Assembly: GCA_022566535.1 (NCBI GenBank) | Contig: JADFIR010000003.1 | Coordinates: forward strand, 62,001 to 126,000 | Direction of reading: 5' to 3' | Source of the DNA: Planctomycetota bacterium | GTDB lineage: Bacteria > Planctomycetota > Phycisphaerae > Phycisphaerales > SM1A02 | DNA: 64,000 nt | Notes under the pieces: generated by a model | What the model was told of the DNA's origin: nothing | The model's database searches: none | What the model saw: the letters and a program-made list of their open reading frames with translations, nothing else | Position numbers and translations under genes: made by a program | Part shown: one piece after another, positions 7,446 through 14,764 of the stretch | How positions within the stretch are numbered: the first letter of the stretch is position 1 | How the letters are laid out: each line of letters begins with the position of its first letter

Positions 7446-8294
7446 GTGAACGTATGGTGGGCATTGCTGGGACTTGTGGTTGGTCTGGCGGGCGGGTGGC
7501 CGATCCTTCGGGTGTCGCTTCGTCGTGCTGAGCGCCGTGCCCGCGCCGCGGAGGGTCGGGCCCGTGATTCCCAGCGGCTGGCCGAGCTGGGCTCGATGAC
7601 GGGGGGCCTCGCTCACGAGATCAAGAATCCCCTGTCTACGATCGGCCTGAACGCTCAGTTGCTCGCGGAAGGCATCGGCGAGGCTGACCTGCCTCCGGAT
7701 CAGCGCGATCGTCTGCTGCGAAGGCTGGATTCACTGTCTCGCGAGGCGGATCGGCTCCGTACGATCCTCACCGACTTTCTTCAATTTGCGGGGCGTGTAC
7801 GGATTGACGCCCAACCTCGTGACATCGTCAGGATTGTCAGCGAGCTGCGCGACTTCTTCCATCCTCAGTGTGATCAGAGCCGGATCCTGCTGCGGACACA
7901 GCTGCCCAGCCATCCTGTCGCCGTCCATGTTGATGAGAGCCTGTTGAAGCAAGCTCTGCTGAATCTGATGATCAATGCCACTCAGGCGATGACCGACGGA
8001 TCGGCCCCGGGCTCCGGCGAGGCTGCGGCGAGCGGCGGTCGCGGCGAGCTGATCATACGAGTCGAGGCTGATGATGATGAAGCACGAGTGCACGTGATCG
8101 ACACGGGTCCCGGGATCGAGCCGGACCGCCTGGCAGAGGTGTTCCATCCCTATGTTTCAAGCCACCCCGGCGGGACCGGGCTGGGCCTGCCGACGGCCAG
8201 GCGAATCATCGAGGAGCACGGCGGATCGTTGACGATTCATTCCGAGGTGGGGCAGGGCAGCGACTTCGTCATCCACTTGCCGCGCGGCCAGTGA
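7446..8294 (+). CDS. HisKA-type sensor histidine kinase
   Basis: 282 residues from GTG 7446, which has AGGGGA 9 bases upstream; the frame is open to 7341, so the start is uncertain. One N-terminal transmembrane helix ('VWWALLGLVVGLAGGW'), a basic coiled linker, the H-box 'GSMTGGLAHEIKNPLST' with phospho-accepting His57, the N-box 'LKQALLNLMINATQAM', the G1 motif 'DTGPGIE' and the G2 motif 'GGTGLGLPTARRI'. No periplasmic sensing domain is present, so input may come from a membrane or cytoplasmic partner. The convergent downstream gene is an ANTAR regulator, but that receiver lacks the phospho-aspartate, so it may not be the direct target. Confidence 0.85.
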   Translation: MNVWWALLGLVVGLAGGWPILRVSLRRAERRARAAEGRARDSQRLAELGSMTGGLAHEIKNPLSTIGLNAQLLAEGIGEADLPPDQRDRLLRRLDSLSREADRLRTILTDFLQFAGRVRIDAQPRDIVRIVSELRDFFHPQCDQSRILLRTQLPSHPVAVHVDESLLKQALLNLMINATQAMTDGSAPGSGEAAASGGRGELIIRVEADDDEARVHVIDTGPGIEPDRLAEVFHPYVSSHPGGTGLGLPTARRIIEEHGGSLTIHSEVGQGSDFVIHLPRGQ

Positions 8295-8390
8295 GTTCCC
8301 AATCGCTCCCCGCAGGCCGGCCGGGACCGCTGGCAATCCGCATTGCGGCGACGCGGAAATGGCCGAGCCGCCCCGCGCACCGCCGACCGA

Positions 8391-9050
8391 TCAGTCAACG
8401 CCGAACAGACTCTCGTTCTCGAGAATTGACCGCGCCACTTCCGCCAACGGTCGGCGGTTGTTTCGAGCCTGCTTCTGGAGCAGTCTCATCGCGTCCGGCT
8501 CGGAGATGCCCTTGCGCTTGACGATGATCCATTTCGCCTGCTCTATAAACTTGCGTTCCTCAAGTCGTAGCTGGAGTTCCTGAATCTTGCTGTGTTGGGC
8601 AGCATGGTCGCGGAACCTGGCCCAGGCGATGGCGATGCTCGCTCGCAACTGCTCCCGGCTCACAGGCTTGATCAGGTAGCCGAAAACGCCCGACTGCGCA
8701 CAGGCCGAGATGTCCTCGGCCTCTGCGTGCGCCGTAATGATCACTACTGGGATGCCCATGCTCCGAGAGATCACCTCCGCGGCTTCGGTATCGTCGGAAG
8801 CTGGCAGACGAATGCCCACAAGGGCCATGTCCACGCGATCCGTTCGGCACAACTCGATCGCCTCGTCTGCGTTGGTGGCGGGCCCGATCAACGTGTGCCC
8901 CAACGCGGTGAGGTTTCTCTTCAGCTCGTCGTCGGCCGGCTCCTCGGTGTCGGCGATCAGCAACCGCGCCGGGTGGTCAGGGAGCTTGATTTTCGGAGGC
9001 GGAGCACTCTGAGCAACGATGCTTTGCTGCGAAGAGGCACTCGTGGTCAT
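8391..9050 (-). CDS. ANTAR-domain response regulator with degenerate receiver
   Basis: 219 residues. The receiver-like domain (about 28-140) keeps the acidic pocket ('IADTEE'), Thr107 ('VIITAHAE') and Lys128 ('YLIKPVSREQL'). The position that should be the phosphorylated Asp is Gly79 ('DMALVGIRLP'). A coiled-coil and an ANTAR RNA-binding domain follow ('KFIEQAKWIIVKRKGISEPD', 'AMRLLQKQARNNRRPLAEVA'). ANTAR proteins normally antiterminate transcription by binding tandem hairpins, often in nitrogen assimilation genes. Without the Asp, control may be by ligand or partner binding. It is convergent with the histidine kinase gene, 96 bases away. Confidence 0.87.
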   Translation of the reverse strand: MTTSASSQQSIVAQSAPPPKIKLPDHPARLLIADTEEPADDELKRNLTALGHTLIGPATNADEAIELCRTDRVDMALVGIRLPASDDTEAAEVISRSMGIPVVIITAHAEAEDISACAQSGVFGYLIKPVSREQLRASIAIAWARFRDHAAQHSKIQELQLRLEERKFIEQAKWIIVKRKGISEPDAMRLLQKQARNNRRPLAEVARSILENESLFGVD

Positions 9051-9166
9051 GGATCGGCCGTTACTCCCCCGGCGCTATTCCAACGATTGCCGTGGCGTCA
9101 CGTCACGAAAGGGTTTCTCCCCAATCCCCGGCATGGATGAACACGATAGCTACTGGCGCGTGGGGA

Positions 9167-10327
9167 TCAATCCAGGAAATCTTCCGCTTGCAGTCGTTGC
9201 GGGGTGTACACATCCGTCACGTACGATATGTCCTTGGTAATCAGCGATTCGACCTCCATTTTGAAGCCGTTGGCAAGCATCCGCTTGATTTCCCGCTGCC
9301 AATCTTTGCGGTCCTTGAACCAGGGGTATGCGGCGATCTGCCTGGCGCGGGCGATGTCGCGCTCGGTCAGGTCGATCTTCACATCGTCACTCAGCTCGCA
9401 GCGTTCGTAGTCCCCGGCCCGCAGGCCGATGAACTTCGCCTCCGGCACGGCCATGCGCCGGCTTTCAAAGGCCAAGGCGATCGAACCCTGCTTGATGACA
9501 CTGTAGATGTAATGCCCCCATGGATCGCAATCCAGCAGGCAGTAGATGGGCAGCCCCAGCTCCTCGTGCAACCGGTGCAGTAGACGCCGCACGCCGCGGG
9601 AGGGTTGACCGCCGCCTTCGGTGAGGATGCAGTTGTGTTTCTCCCAGAAGCGGTCCTCGTTGAACCGGCTCCACACGGTGTTCTTCTCGACATGGAGGAC
9701 GAAATCCGCCTCGCACTTGCTGAACTGAATCACCTCGGGCTCCACGATTGAGGGGATCGCGTAGCCGCCCGACCCCATCCGCCGGCAATCGATCTCGTCA
9801 CCGGTATCGACGATGGTAATGGTCCCGACCATGGTGCCGGCCTTCTTGGCGAAGACATGCAGCTCTTCTCTCAGGGCGCCCAGCGCGACCTCTAGATCCT
9901 CGAGGATGGGATCGGATTCGTTCTGATTGTCAAACGTCTTCTCCTTGGTCCCGGCGATGGTGTGCAGACTCATGTAGTACATACCACGAAGACTCAGTGT
10001 CTTTTCCGCCTCGACCAACTGCTTACAGCCGTCGGCCAGCAGGAGCGTCTGCATGAACTTCCGCGACTGGCCGAGATTGAACAGGTCCCGGCGCTGCGTG
10101 TTGCTTCCCATCTCCAGGATTCGGCGGCGCTTGTTGAACCGCATGTTGGAGATGGAACGCGTGGGAATGTTCACGAACGGCTCCTTCATAGCCAGGCTGG
10201 ACGTGACGACGCTGCGACCCATCGTCCCGATCTTCGCCAGCGTTTCGCGGTCGCGCTTCTTGCTGACCGCGGAGCCGCTGCTTCGTGCGACAGTCTTCCT
10301 GGTTTTGGCGATCTTCTTTTTGGCCAT
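9167..10327 (-). CDS. top6A: DNA topoisomerase VI subunit A (Spo11-like)
   Basis: 386 residues from ATG 10327, followed by a Lys/Arg-rich tail ('MAKKKIAKTRKTVARSSGS'). The winged-helix part holds the catalytic tyrosine region 'LSLRGMYYMSLH' (Tyr117/118), and the Toprim domain holds 'LLDCDPWGHYIYS' with the D-x-D metal ligands. Together with the B subunit it forms the A2B2 type IIB topoisomerase that passes one duplex through another using ATP. It lies 26 bases downstream of top6B, in one operon. The family is typical of archaea and plants and patchy in bacteria, including planctomycetes. Full length, no sign of decay. Confidence 0.93.
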   Translation of the reverse strand: MAKKKIAKTRKTVARSSGSAVSKKRDRETLAKIGTMGRSVVTSSLAMKEPFVNIPTRSISNMRFNKRRRILEMGSNTQRRDLFNLGQSRKFMQTLLLADGCKQLVEAEKTLSLRGMYYMSLHTIAGTKEKTFDNQNESDPILEDLEVALGALREELHVFAKKAGTMVGTITIVDTGDEIDCRRMGSGGYAIPSIVEPEVIQFSKCEADFVLHVEKNTVWSRFNEDRFWEKHNCILTEGGGQPSRGVRRLLHRLHEELGLPIYCLLDCDPWGHYIYSVIKQGSIALAFESRRMAVPEAKFIGLRAGDYERCELSDDVKIDLTERDIARARQIAAYPWFKDRKDWQREIKRMLANGFKMEVESLITKDISYVTDVYTPQRLQAEDFLD

Positions 10328-10353
10328 GTTCTGATCTTCCGGAGCGAGCCGGG

Positions 10354-12258
10354 TCACACGTTGCCTGGGGTGCGATGAGTGGTGCGCTTACGCCGAGGCG
10401 ATGTCCTGTTCTTCGCCCGCCTGTTTGTTTTCCGCTTTACGGGAGCGTTGCGACCGTCAAAGAGTGTCTCACCAAATGTGTCATCCTCCTCTTCGCCGAG
10501 GCCGGCCTGACGCTGCTGGATGATCAGGACATCATCTTCGTCGGCTCGTCGCGTACTACCGGCGACGACTTTACCGTGATCGTCAAGGATTTGGTCGGCC
10601 TCGGCCGTCCTGCGCTTGGCTTGGCGCATCAGGGCTTCGTAGGTCTTCTGTGCTTTGGCACCGGTGATCGCCTCACAGCTGCGGGCGATTTCGCCGATGT
10701 AGCGCTCCAGGAGGCCGCGGCGCTGGGCCTGGCGCTGCATGCGCTTTCGTCGGCGAAGGTACGTCCCGAGCTTGCGTCCACATTCCTGCAGCGCCAGCCT
10801 CATCTCCTTGCGGATCTCGTCGTAGTCGGCGATCGCCTCTTTGGATTCGCTGGTGAAGGGCACCCATACGCTGGCCATGTGAACCATGATGACCAGGGGC
10901 GCCTGGGGCAGTGCTGCCTTGGCCTGACTCAGTTCGTAGCCGCGCCAATTGGTTTCCAATACGGCCTTGTAAGAGCAACATGATGATTGCTGATAGAGCA
11001 GCGGTACACGGTTGGCAAATCGTAACACGCGGGCCAGGTCGTCGGCGGGCAGTTGCCCGCCATAGGCCAGGGCTGCTTCGATTTGGAACGGGTTGCCCCG
11101 ATACACCGCCGGGGGTCGCGTCGAGGCGGCATAGAACTCCGCCTTCACCTCCTTGAGCAGACCGGCCAGCAACGCCTTGGAACCAATAGGGACCAGACAC
11201 GTCGTCGTCGGAGCCGTGAGCTTGACCTCCTGGATCGCGTTGTAGATCGCTTCCGCTTCGGCGTGGCCGACCTGTTTGACCCAAGTGAGGTTGGTCAGAC
11301 CAGCTTTCTTGCAGATCTCCTTCACTTTGGTTGGACTCACTCGCGAGAAGTCGTTCTGAAGGAACGCGCCCAGCTTCTTCGATTCCGTCCGCTCAAACAT
11401 CTGGATCAGCGTGCCCAGCTCGATCCCCTTCGGGTGTGGCTTGATCTCCGTGGGTTCATCCGGGAGTTCATCAACCGTCCGCGGGAACTCGATCGTTTGG
11501 TTGTTCGGCGTTACATAAGTGATCCGGGCGTGGGAATTGGCGATCGCGGTCTGTTCGAGATACTCGTCGATGGATTGACGACCCTTCTGATACTTGCCGA
11601 CAAGTTCGATGGCGACCTGTGTGCCGTGGCCTTGGGGAAAAAGTTGGTCATCTTCGGGATGCTCGGTGTCGCTGACGATCTCCGGGCGGTTCCTGGTGGT
11701 GTCGATCCGCAGCAGGACCTCGTGGGCGGGCTTGCGCCTGGAAGTCTTGGAGATGATCAACACCCCCTTGCCGGTGGTCATCAGCCCGTACATCCCCGCA
11801 GCGGAGATGCCGATGCCCTGTTGGCCGCGAGACATCTTTAGCCGGTGGAACTTGGAGCCGTAGAGCAGCTTGCCGAAGATATTGTCGATCTGCCGGCGAA
11901 CGATGCCCGGGCCGTTGTCGCGCACGGTCACTCTGAACCGCGTCTCGTTAAGGGGCCGGACCTCGACGCGGATATCGGGCAGTATCCCGCCCTCCTCGCA
12001 AGCGTCCAGCGCGTTATCCACTGCCTCCTTGACGGTGGCTAGCATTGCCCGGCGAGGATTGTCAAACCCCAGAAGATGGCGATTCTTGGCAAAGAACTCG
12101 CTGACGGAGATGTCCCGCTGTTGGCCGGCCAGCGCCTCAGCCGTGACCTTGGTCCGCGGCTTCTTGCGCTGACGAGTCGGTGGCGATGTCGTCGGCTTGC
12201 GAGCCCTAGTCATGGCTGGGGTCGTTGATTGTTTCGGTTGATCCAGTAGCGTCGTCAT
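10354..12258 (-). CDS. top6B: DNA topoisomerase VI subunit B (GHKL ATPase)
   Basis: 634 residues from ATG 12258. After a basic N-terminal extension comes the Bergerat ATPase fold: 'TVKEAVDNALDACEEGG' (N-box), 'VRDNGPGIVRRQI' (G1) and 'SRGQQGIGISAAGM' (G2). The H2TH ('SPTKVKEICKKAGL') and transducer domains ('TTCLVPIGSKALLAGLLKE') follow, then a lysine/arginine-rich C-terminal tail ('PVKRKTNRRAKNRTSPRRKR'). Both subunits therefore carry basic extensions, probably for DNA contact. It lies immediately upstream of top6A. The ORF extends to 12342 but the ATG at 12258 precedes the plausible N terminus. Confidence 0.93.
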   Translation of the reverse strand: MTTLLDQPKQSTTPAMTRARKPTTSPPTRQRKKPRTKVTAEALAGQQRDISVSEFFAKNRHLLGFDNPRRAMLATVKEAVDNALDACEEGGILPDIRVEVRPLNETRFRVTVRDNGPGIVRRQIDNIFGKLLYGSKFHRLKMSRGQQGIGISAAGMYGLMTTGKGVLIISKTSRRKPAHEVLLRIDTTRNRPEIVSDTEHPEDDQLFPQGHGTQVAIELVGKYQKGRQSIDEYLEQTAIANSHARITYVTPNNQTIEFPRTVDELPDEPTEIKPHPKGIELGTLIQMFERTESKKLGAFLQNDFSRVSPTKVKEICKKAGLTNLTWVKQVGHAEAEAIYNAIQEVKLTAPTTTCLVPIGSKALLAGLLKEVKAEFYAASTRPPAVYRGNPFQIEAALAYGGQLPADDLARVLRFANRVPLLYQQSSCCSYKAVLETNWRGYELSQAKAALPQAPLVIMVHMASVWVPFTSESKEAIADYDEIRKEMRLALQECGRKLGTYLRRRKRMQRQAQRRGLLERYIGEIARSCEAITGAKAQKTYEALMRQAKRRTAEADQILDDHGKVVAGSTRRADEDDVLIIQQRQAGLGEEEDDTFGETLFDGRNAPVKRKTNRRAKNRTSPRRKRTTHRTPGNV

Positions 12259-12637
12259 GCAACGCCTTCCCTGGCGAACTCGATCATATGCGGGCGGTGA
12301 TCCTGCGGCGGCCCAACTCCCGATACATGATCGGTCCATCACGGGGCCGCAAGCACAGATTTCAGGGGCCGGCCGGCCGGGGCGCCTTCTCGTGCAATCC
12401 GAGCCGCCGCATTCCCGCGAGCGGTCTCACCCGAAGTGATGCGTGCGATCGCCGCCTCCATGACCGAATCGTGCGCTTGAAAGATGGCCGCTGGCGAGGA
12501 CGCCGCGGCTCGCCTCAGCCCGCACTCGTCGCATGAGGAGACTGGGCCGGTCGTTGTTTGCCCGGCCGACCAATGCAGCGGTATGCTCTGGGCGCCGAAG
12601 CGCTGTCATTGGTCAAGGAGCGAGCGAGTCAATCGCC
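12259..12637. other. 379-bp divergent intergenic region (top6B / ndk)
   Basis: It must contain the promoters of top6B (minus) and ndk (plus), but no convincing -35/-10 pair or repeat was recognised on either strand. No supported gene. Confidence 0.4.
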
Positions 12638-13108
12638 ATGGAAACCACCCTCATTATCCTCAAGCCGGATGCCGTGCAGCGGGGGCTCATAGGGCGGATC
12701 ATCAGCCGCTTCGAGGACAAGGGGCTCCAGATCGTCGGGGCGAAGTTGATCAGGATCAGCCCGGATCTGGCCCAGCGGCTCTATGAGCCGCATCAGGGCA
12801 AGCCGTTCTATGAGGGTCTGGTGCGGTTCATGACGTCATCGCCGGTGCTGCTGATGGCGGTACGGGGGCTGGGGGCGATCGAGATCAGCCGCAAGCTGAT
12901 GGGGGCAACGTTCGGCTCCAAGGCCCAGCCAGGCACTATCCGGGGGGATTTCGGCGTCTCCAACAGCTTCAACCTGGTCCATGGCTCAGATGGACCGGAC
13001 ACGGCCAAACGTGAGCTGGATCTCTTCTTCGAGCCCAGCGAGCTGCTTGACTACCCACGGTCGATCGAAGGCTGGGTGTATGACCTGTCGTCAGGCGGCC
13101 CGGAGTAG
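12638..13108 (+). CDS. ndk: Nucleoside diphosphate kinase
   Basis: 156 residues, the usual family length. It transfers the gamma-phosphate between nucleoside triphosphates and diphosphates through a phosphohistidine. Start ATG 12638 gives the canonical 'METTLIILKPDAVQRGLIG'. The catalytic motif 'NSFNLVHGSDGP' contains His115, and 'KPFYEGLVRFMTSSPVLLM' is the nucleotide-binding Kpn-type region. The motif ends SDGP where most homologues have SDS, a minor variation. It stands alone, with an upstream ribosome site AAGGAG near 12616-12621 that is somewhat distant. Confidence 0.95.
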   Translation: METTLIILKPDAVQRGLIGRIISRFEDKGLQIVGAKLIRISPDLAQRLYEPHQGKPFYEGLVRFMTSSPVLLMAVRGLGAIEISRKLMGATFGSKAQPGTIRGDFGVSNSFNLVHGSDGPDTAKRELDLFFEPSELLDYPRSIEGWVYDLSSGGPE

Positions 13109-13360
13109 GCCAGGTAATCGCGCGAACCCGAGCCGGCTTGGGGCGTCCGACCCCATAGATGGCGGGGAGAACCGGCGTTTTTCGTGCTTTTCGGAGCAGA
13201 TTCGCCGATCTTGGGGTGCGTTGTGCTGCGCTTGACCTCGGCGGTGGTGCGGTGCTCGGACGGCTCCGGGGTCGCCTCGCTCGGCTGCGCCTCGTCTTGC
13301 CTCGCGCTGGGGGGCGAGAGCTGAGAAAATGATGTCTCTTTTTAGAATATTTCTAACCAT

Positions 13361-13391
13361 GTGAACCGTTTATAGGAATCAGGGTAATAAT
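13361..13391 (+). promoter_or_regulatory. Weak sigma-70-like promoter in an AT-rich patch upstream of the sigma factor gene
   Basis: The stretch 13325-13395 is strikingly AT-rich for this genome. GTGAAC (13361-13366) and TAATAA (13385-13390) are separated by 18 bases and make a plausible though weak promoter. It would give a leader of about 130 nt carrying the CRP-type palindrome at 13423-13440. Confidence 0.35.
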
Positions 13392-13422
13392 AGGGAGGGT
13401 GCAGTTGTGCCCATGGCCGGGC

Positions 13423-13440
13423 TTGTGATATTTGTCACAA
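13423..13440. promoter_or_regulatory. CRP-type operator TTGTGA-N6-TCACAA
   Basis: An exact inverted repeat matching the CRP/FNR-family consensus TGTGA-N6-TCACA, flanked by further T/A symmetry. It lies 88 bases upstream of the sigma factor start. The sequence is certain; binding by a Crp/Fnr-family regulator is inferred, and no such regulator is encoded in the window. Confidence 0.6.
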
Positions 13441-13527
13441 TCTTGGCGAGAGACACAGAGGTCACTTGGGCCAGATAGGGGGGGGGGACTGATTTGGGGT
13501 GGTTCGGATCGGCAGAGGACGCGAGAC

Positions 13528-14583
13528 ATGCTTCAGGCGCTGATTGGAAAGAATTCACCGCTCAGTCGGCTGCGTCAGCGGCAATGGCTGAGGGTGCGGC
13601 CGGAGCGTGGCTCGTCGCCTCGACACGCGGGGTTGACACCCCAGGAGCAGCGTCTGCTTCGCCAGATCCTGGGTCATCCGATCGACTATATCGATTCCGA
13701 CGAGTTCACCCGCGCGGACGCCGAGACCCGGATCTACGACCAGGCTGAAGTGATCGAACGGCCGGACGTGTCGTGGTATCGGCCGCTGATGGACGATCCG
13801 GAGCCGAGCCGGCCGCAGATGCCCAAGAACACCGGCACGGTCCTGCTCACCGCGGCTCAGGAGCGGGTCTTGTTCCTGCAGTACAACTACGCTCGCCATC
13901 GGGTCCGCCGGATGCAACTGTCCATCGGGCCCAACGAGCCGACCGAGGAGCAGGCCCGGGAGTTGCTGCGCTGGTATCGCGTTGCGAGCCGGTATCGCGA
14001 GCAGATCGCGGAGACCAACCTCGCGCTGGTGCTGGCGATGGCGAAGCGCACACGGATGAGCGAGGTGGACTTCGCCGACCTGGTCAGCGAGGGCAACATG
14101 GCCCTTCTGCGGTCGGTGGACAAGTTCGACTGCGGCCGCGGCTTCAAGTTCTCCACGTATGCCTGCCGTGCGATTCTCAAGGCGTTCTCGCGTCAGGGCA
14201 TGAAGCTGACCAAGTACCGCCAGCGCTTTCCGACCGATTTCGACCCGGCGATGGAGAAGTCTAATCACCTGGAGGTGGTTCGCCGGGGGCGCGAGCTTGA
14301 CGCGGCTGAGGAGGTCAAGCACATCGTCGTGAGCAACGAGGCTGAGCTCACCAACGTGGAGAAGACCGTCGTGTATCACCGCTTCGGTCTCGATGCCGAG
14401 CAAGACAACGATCCCATGACCCTCGAGCAGGTGGGTCAGATTATCGGCGTGACCAAGGAGCGGGTCCGCCAGATCCAGAACAAGGCGTTGGAGAAGATCC
14501 GCCTGACCGTGGAGGAGAACGCCAAGCGTCGAAATGGTGAATCCGAGGAGGAGGACGATGTCCCGAGCCCCTCGGACAACTGA
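13528..14583 (+). CDS. RNA polymerase sigma-70 family factor (group 2/3-like)
   Basis: 351 residues from ATG 13528 (AGAGGA upstream). An acidic, non-conserved N terminus is followed by region 1.2-like sequence ('LTAAQERVLFLQYNYARHRV'), region 2 ('MSEVDFADLVSEGNMALLRS', 'FKFSTYACRAILKAFSRQGM') and region 4 ('MTLEQVGQIIGVTKERVRQI'), which binds the -35 element. Region 3 is degenerate. It is shorter than RpoD and unlike ECF factors, so an alternative or group 2 sigma is likely. Control may involve the CRP-type palindrome upstream. A terminator hairpin follows 24 bases after the stop. Confidence 0.87.
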   Translation: MLQALIGKNSPLSRLRQRQWLRVRPERGSSPRHAGLTPQEQRLLRQILGHPIDYIDSDEFTRADAETRIYDQAEVIERPDVSWYRPLMDDPEPSRPQMPKNTGTVLLTAAQERVLFLQYNYARHRVRRMQLSIGPNEPTEEQARELLRWYRVASRYREQIAETNLALVLAMAKRTRMSEVDFADLVSEGNMALLRSVDKFDCGRGFKFSTYACRAILKAFSRQGMKLTKYRQRFPTDFDPAMEKSNHLEVVRRGRELDAAEEVKHIVVSNEAELTNVEKTVVYHRFGLDAEQDNDPMTLEQVGQIIGVTKERVRQIQNKALEKIRLTVEENAKRRNGESEEEDDVPSPSDN

Positions 14584-14606
14584 CCGACGGCGATTACTTG
14601 CGACGA

Positions 14607-14634
14607 CCCCGACCCCCGTGGGCCGGGGTTTTCT
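14607..14634 (+). terminator. Intrinsic terminator of the sigma factor gene
   Basis: The stem CCCCGACCC / GGGCCGGGG has a 4-base loop and one A-C mismatch, and is followed directly by TTTTCTT. It starts 24 bases after the TGA, the clearest intrinsic terminator in the window. Confidence 0.8.
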
Positions 14635-14764
14635 TGCTTCATTGGCCGGTGGCATCGGCCGATGGGAGCGCGTAAGGGTGTCGCAGCGCGGTTGATTCTG
14701 TGGTCTGGCAGTCCGTAGAGTCACGTAGCGTATCGGGGTGCGCCCCGTGGAATCCCCCGCCGCG

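Noticed and set aside
13555-14724. 389-residue minus-strand frame antisense to the sigma factor
   Set aside because: The plus frame contains sigma regions 2 and 4; the antisense frame has no family match and no ribosome site.
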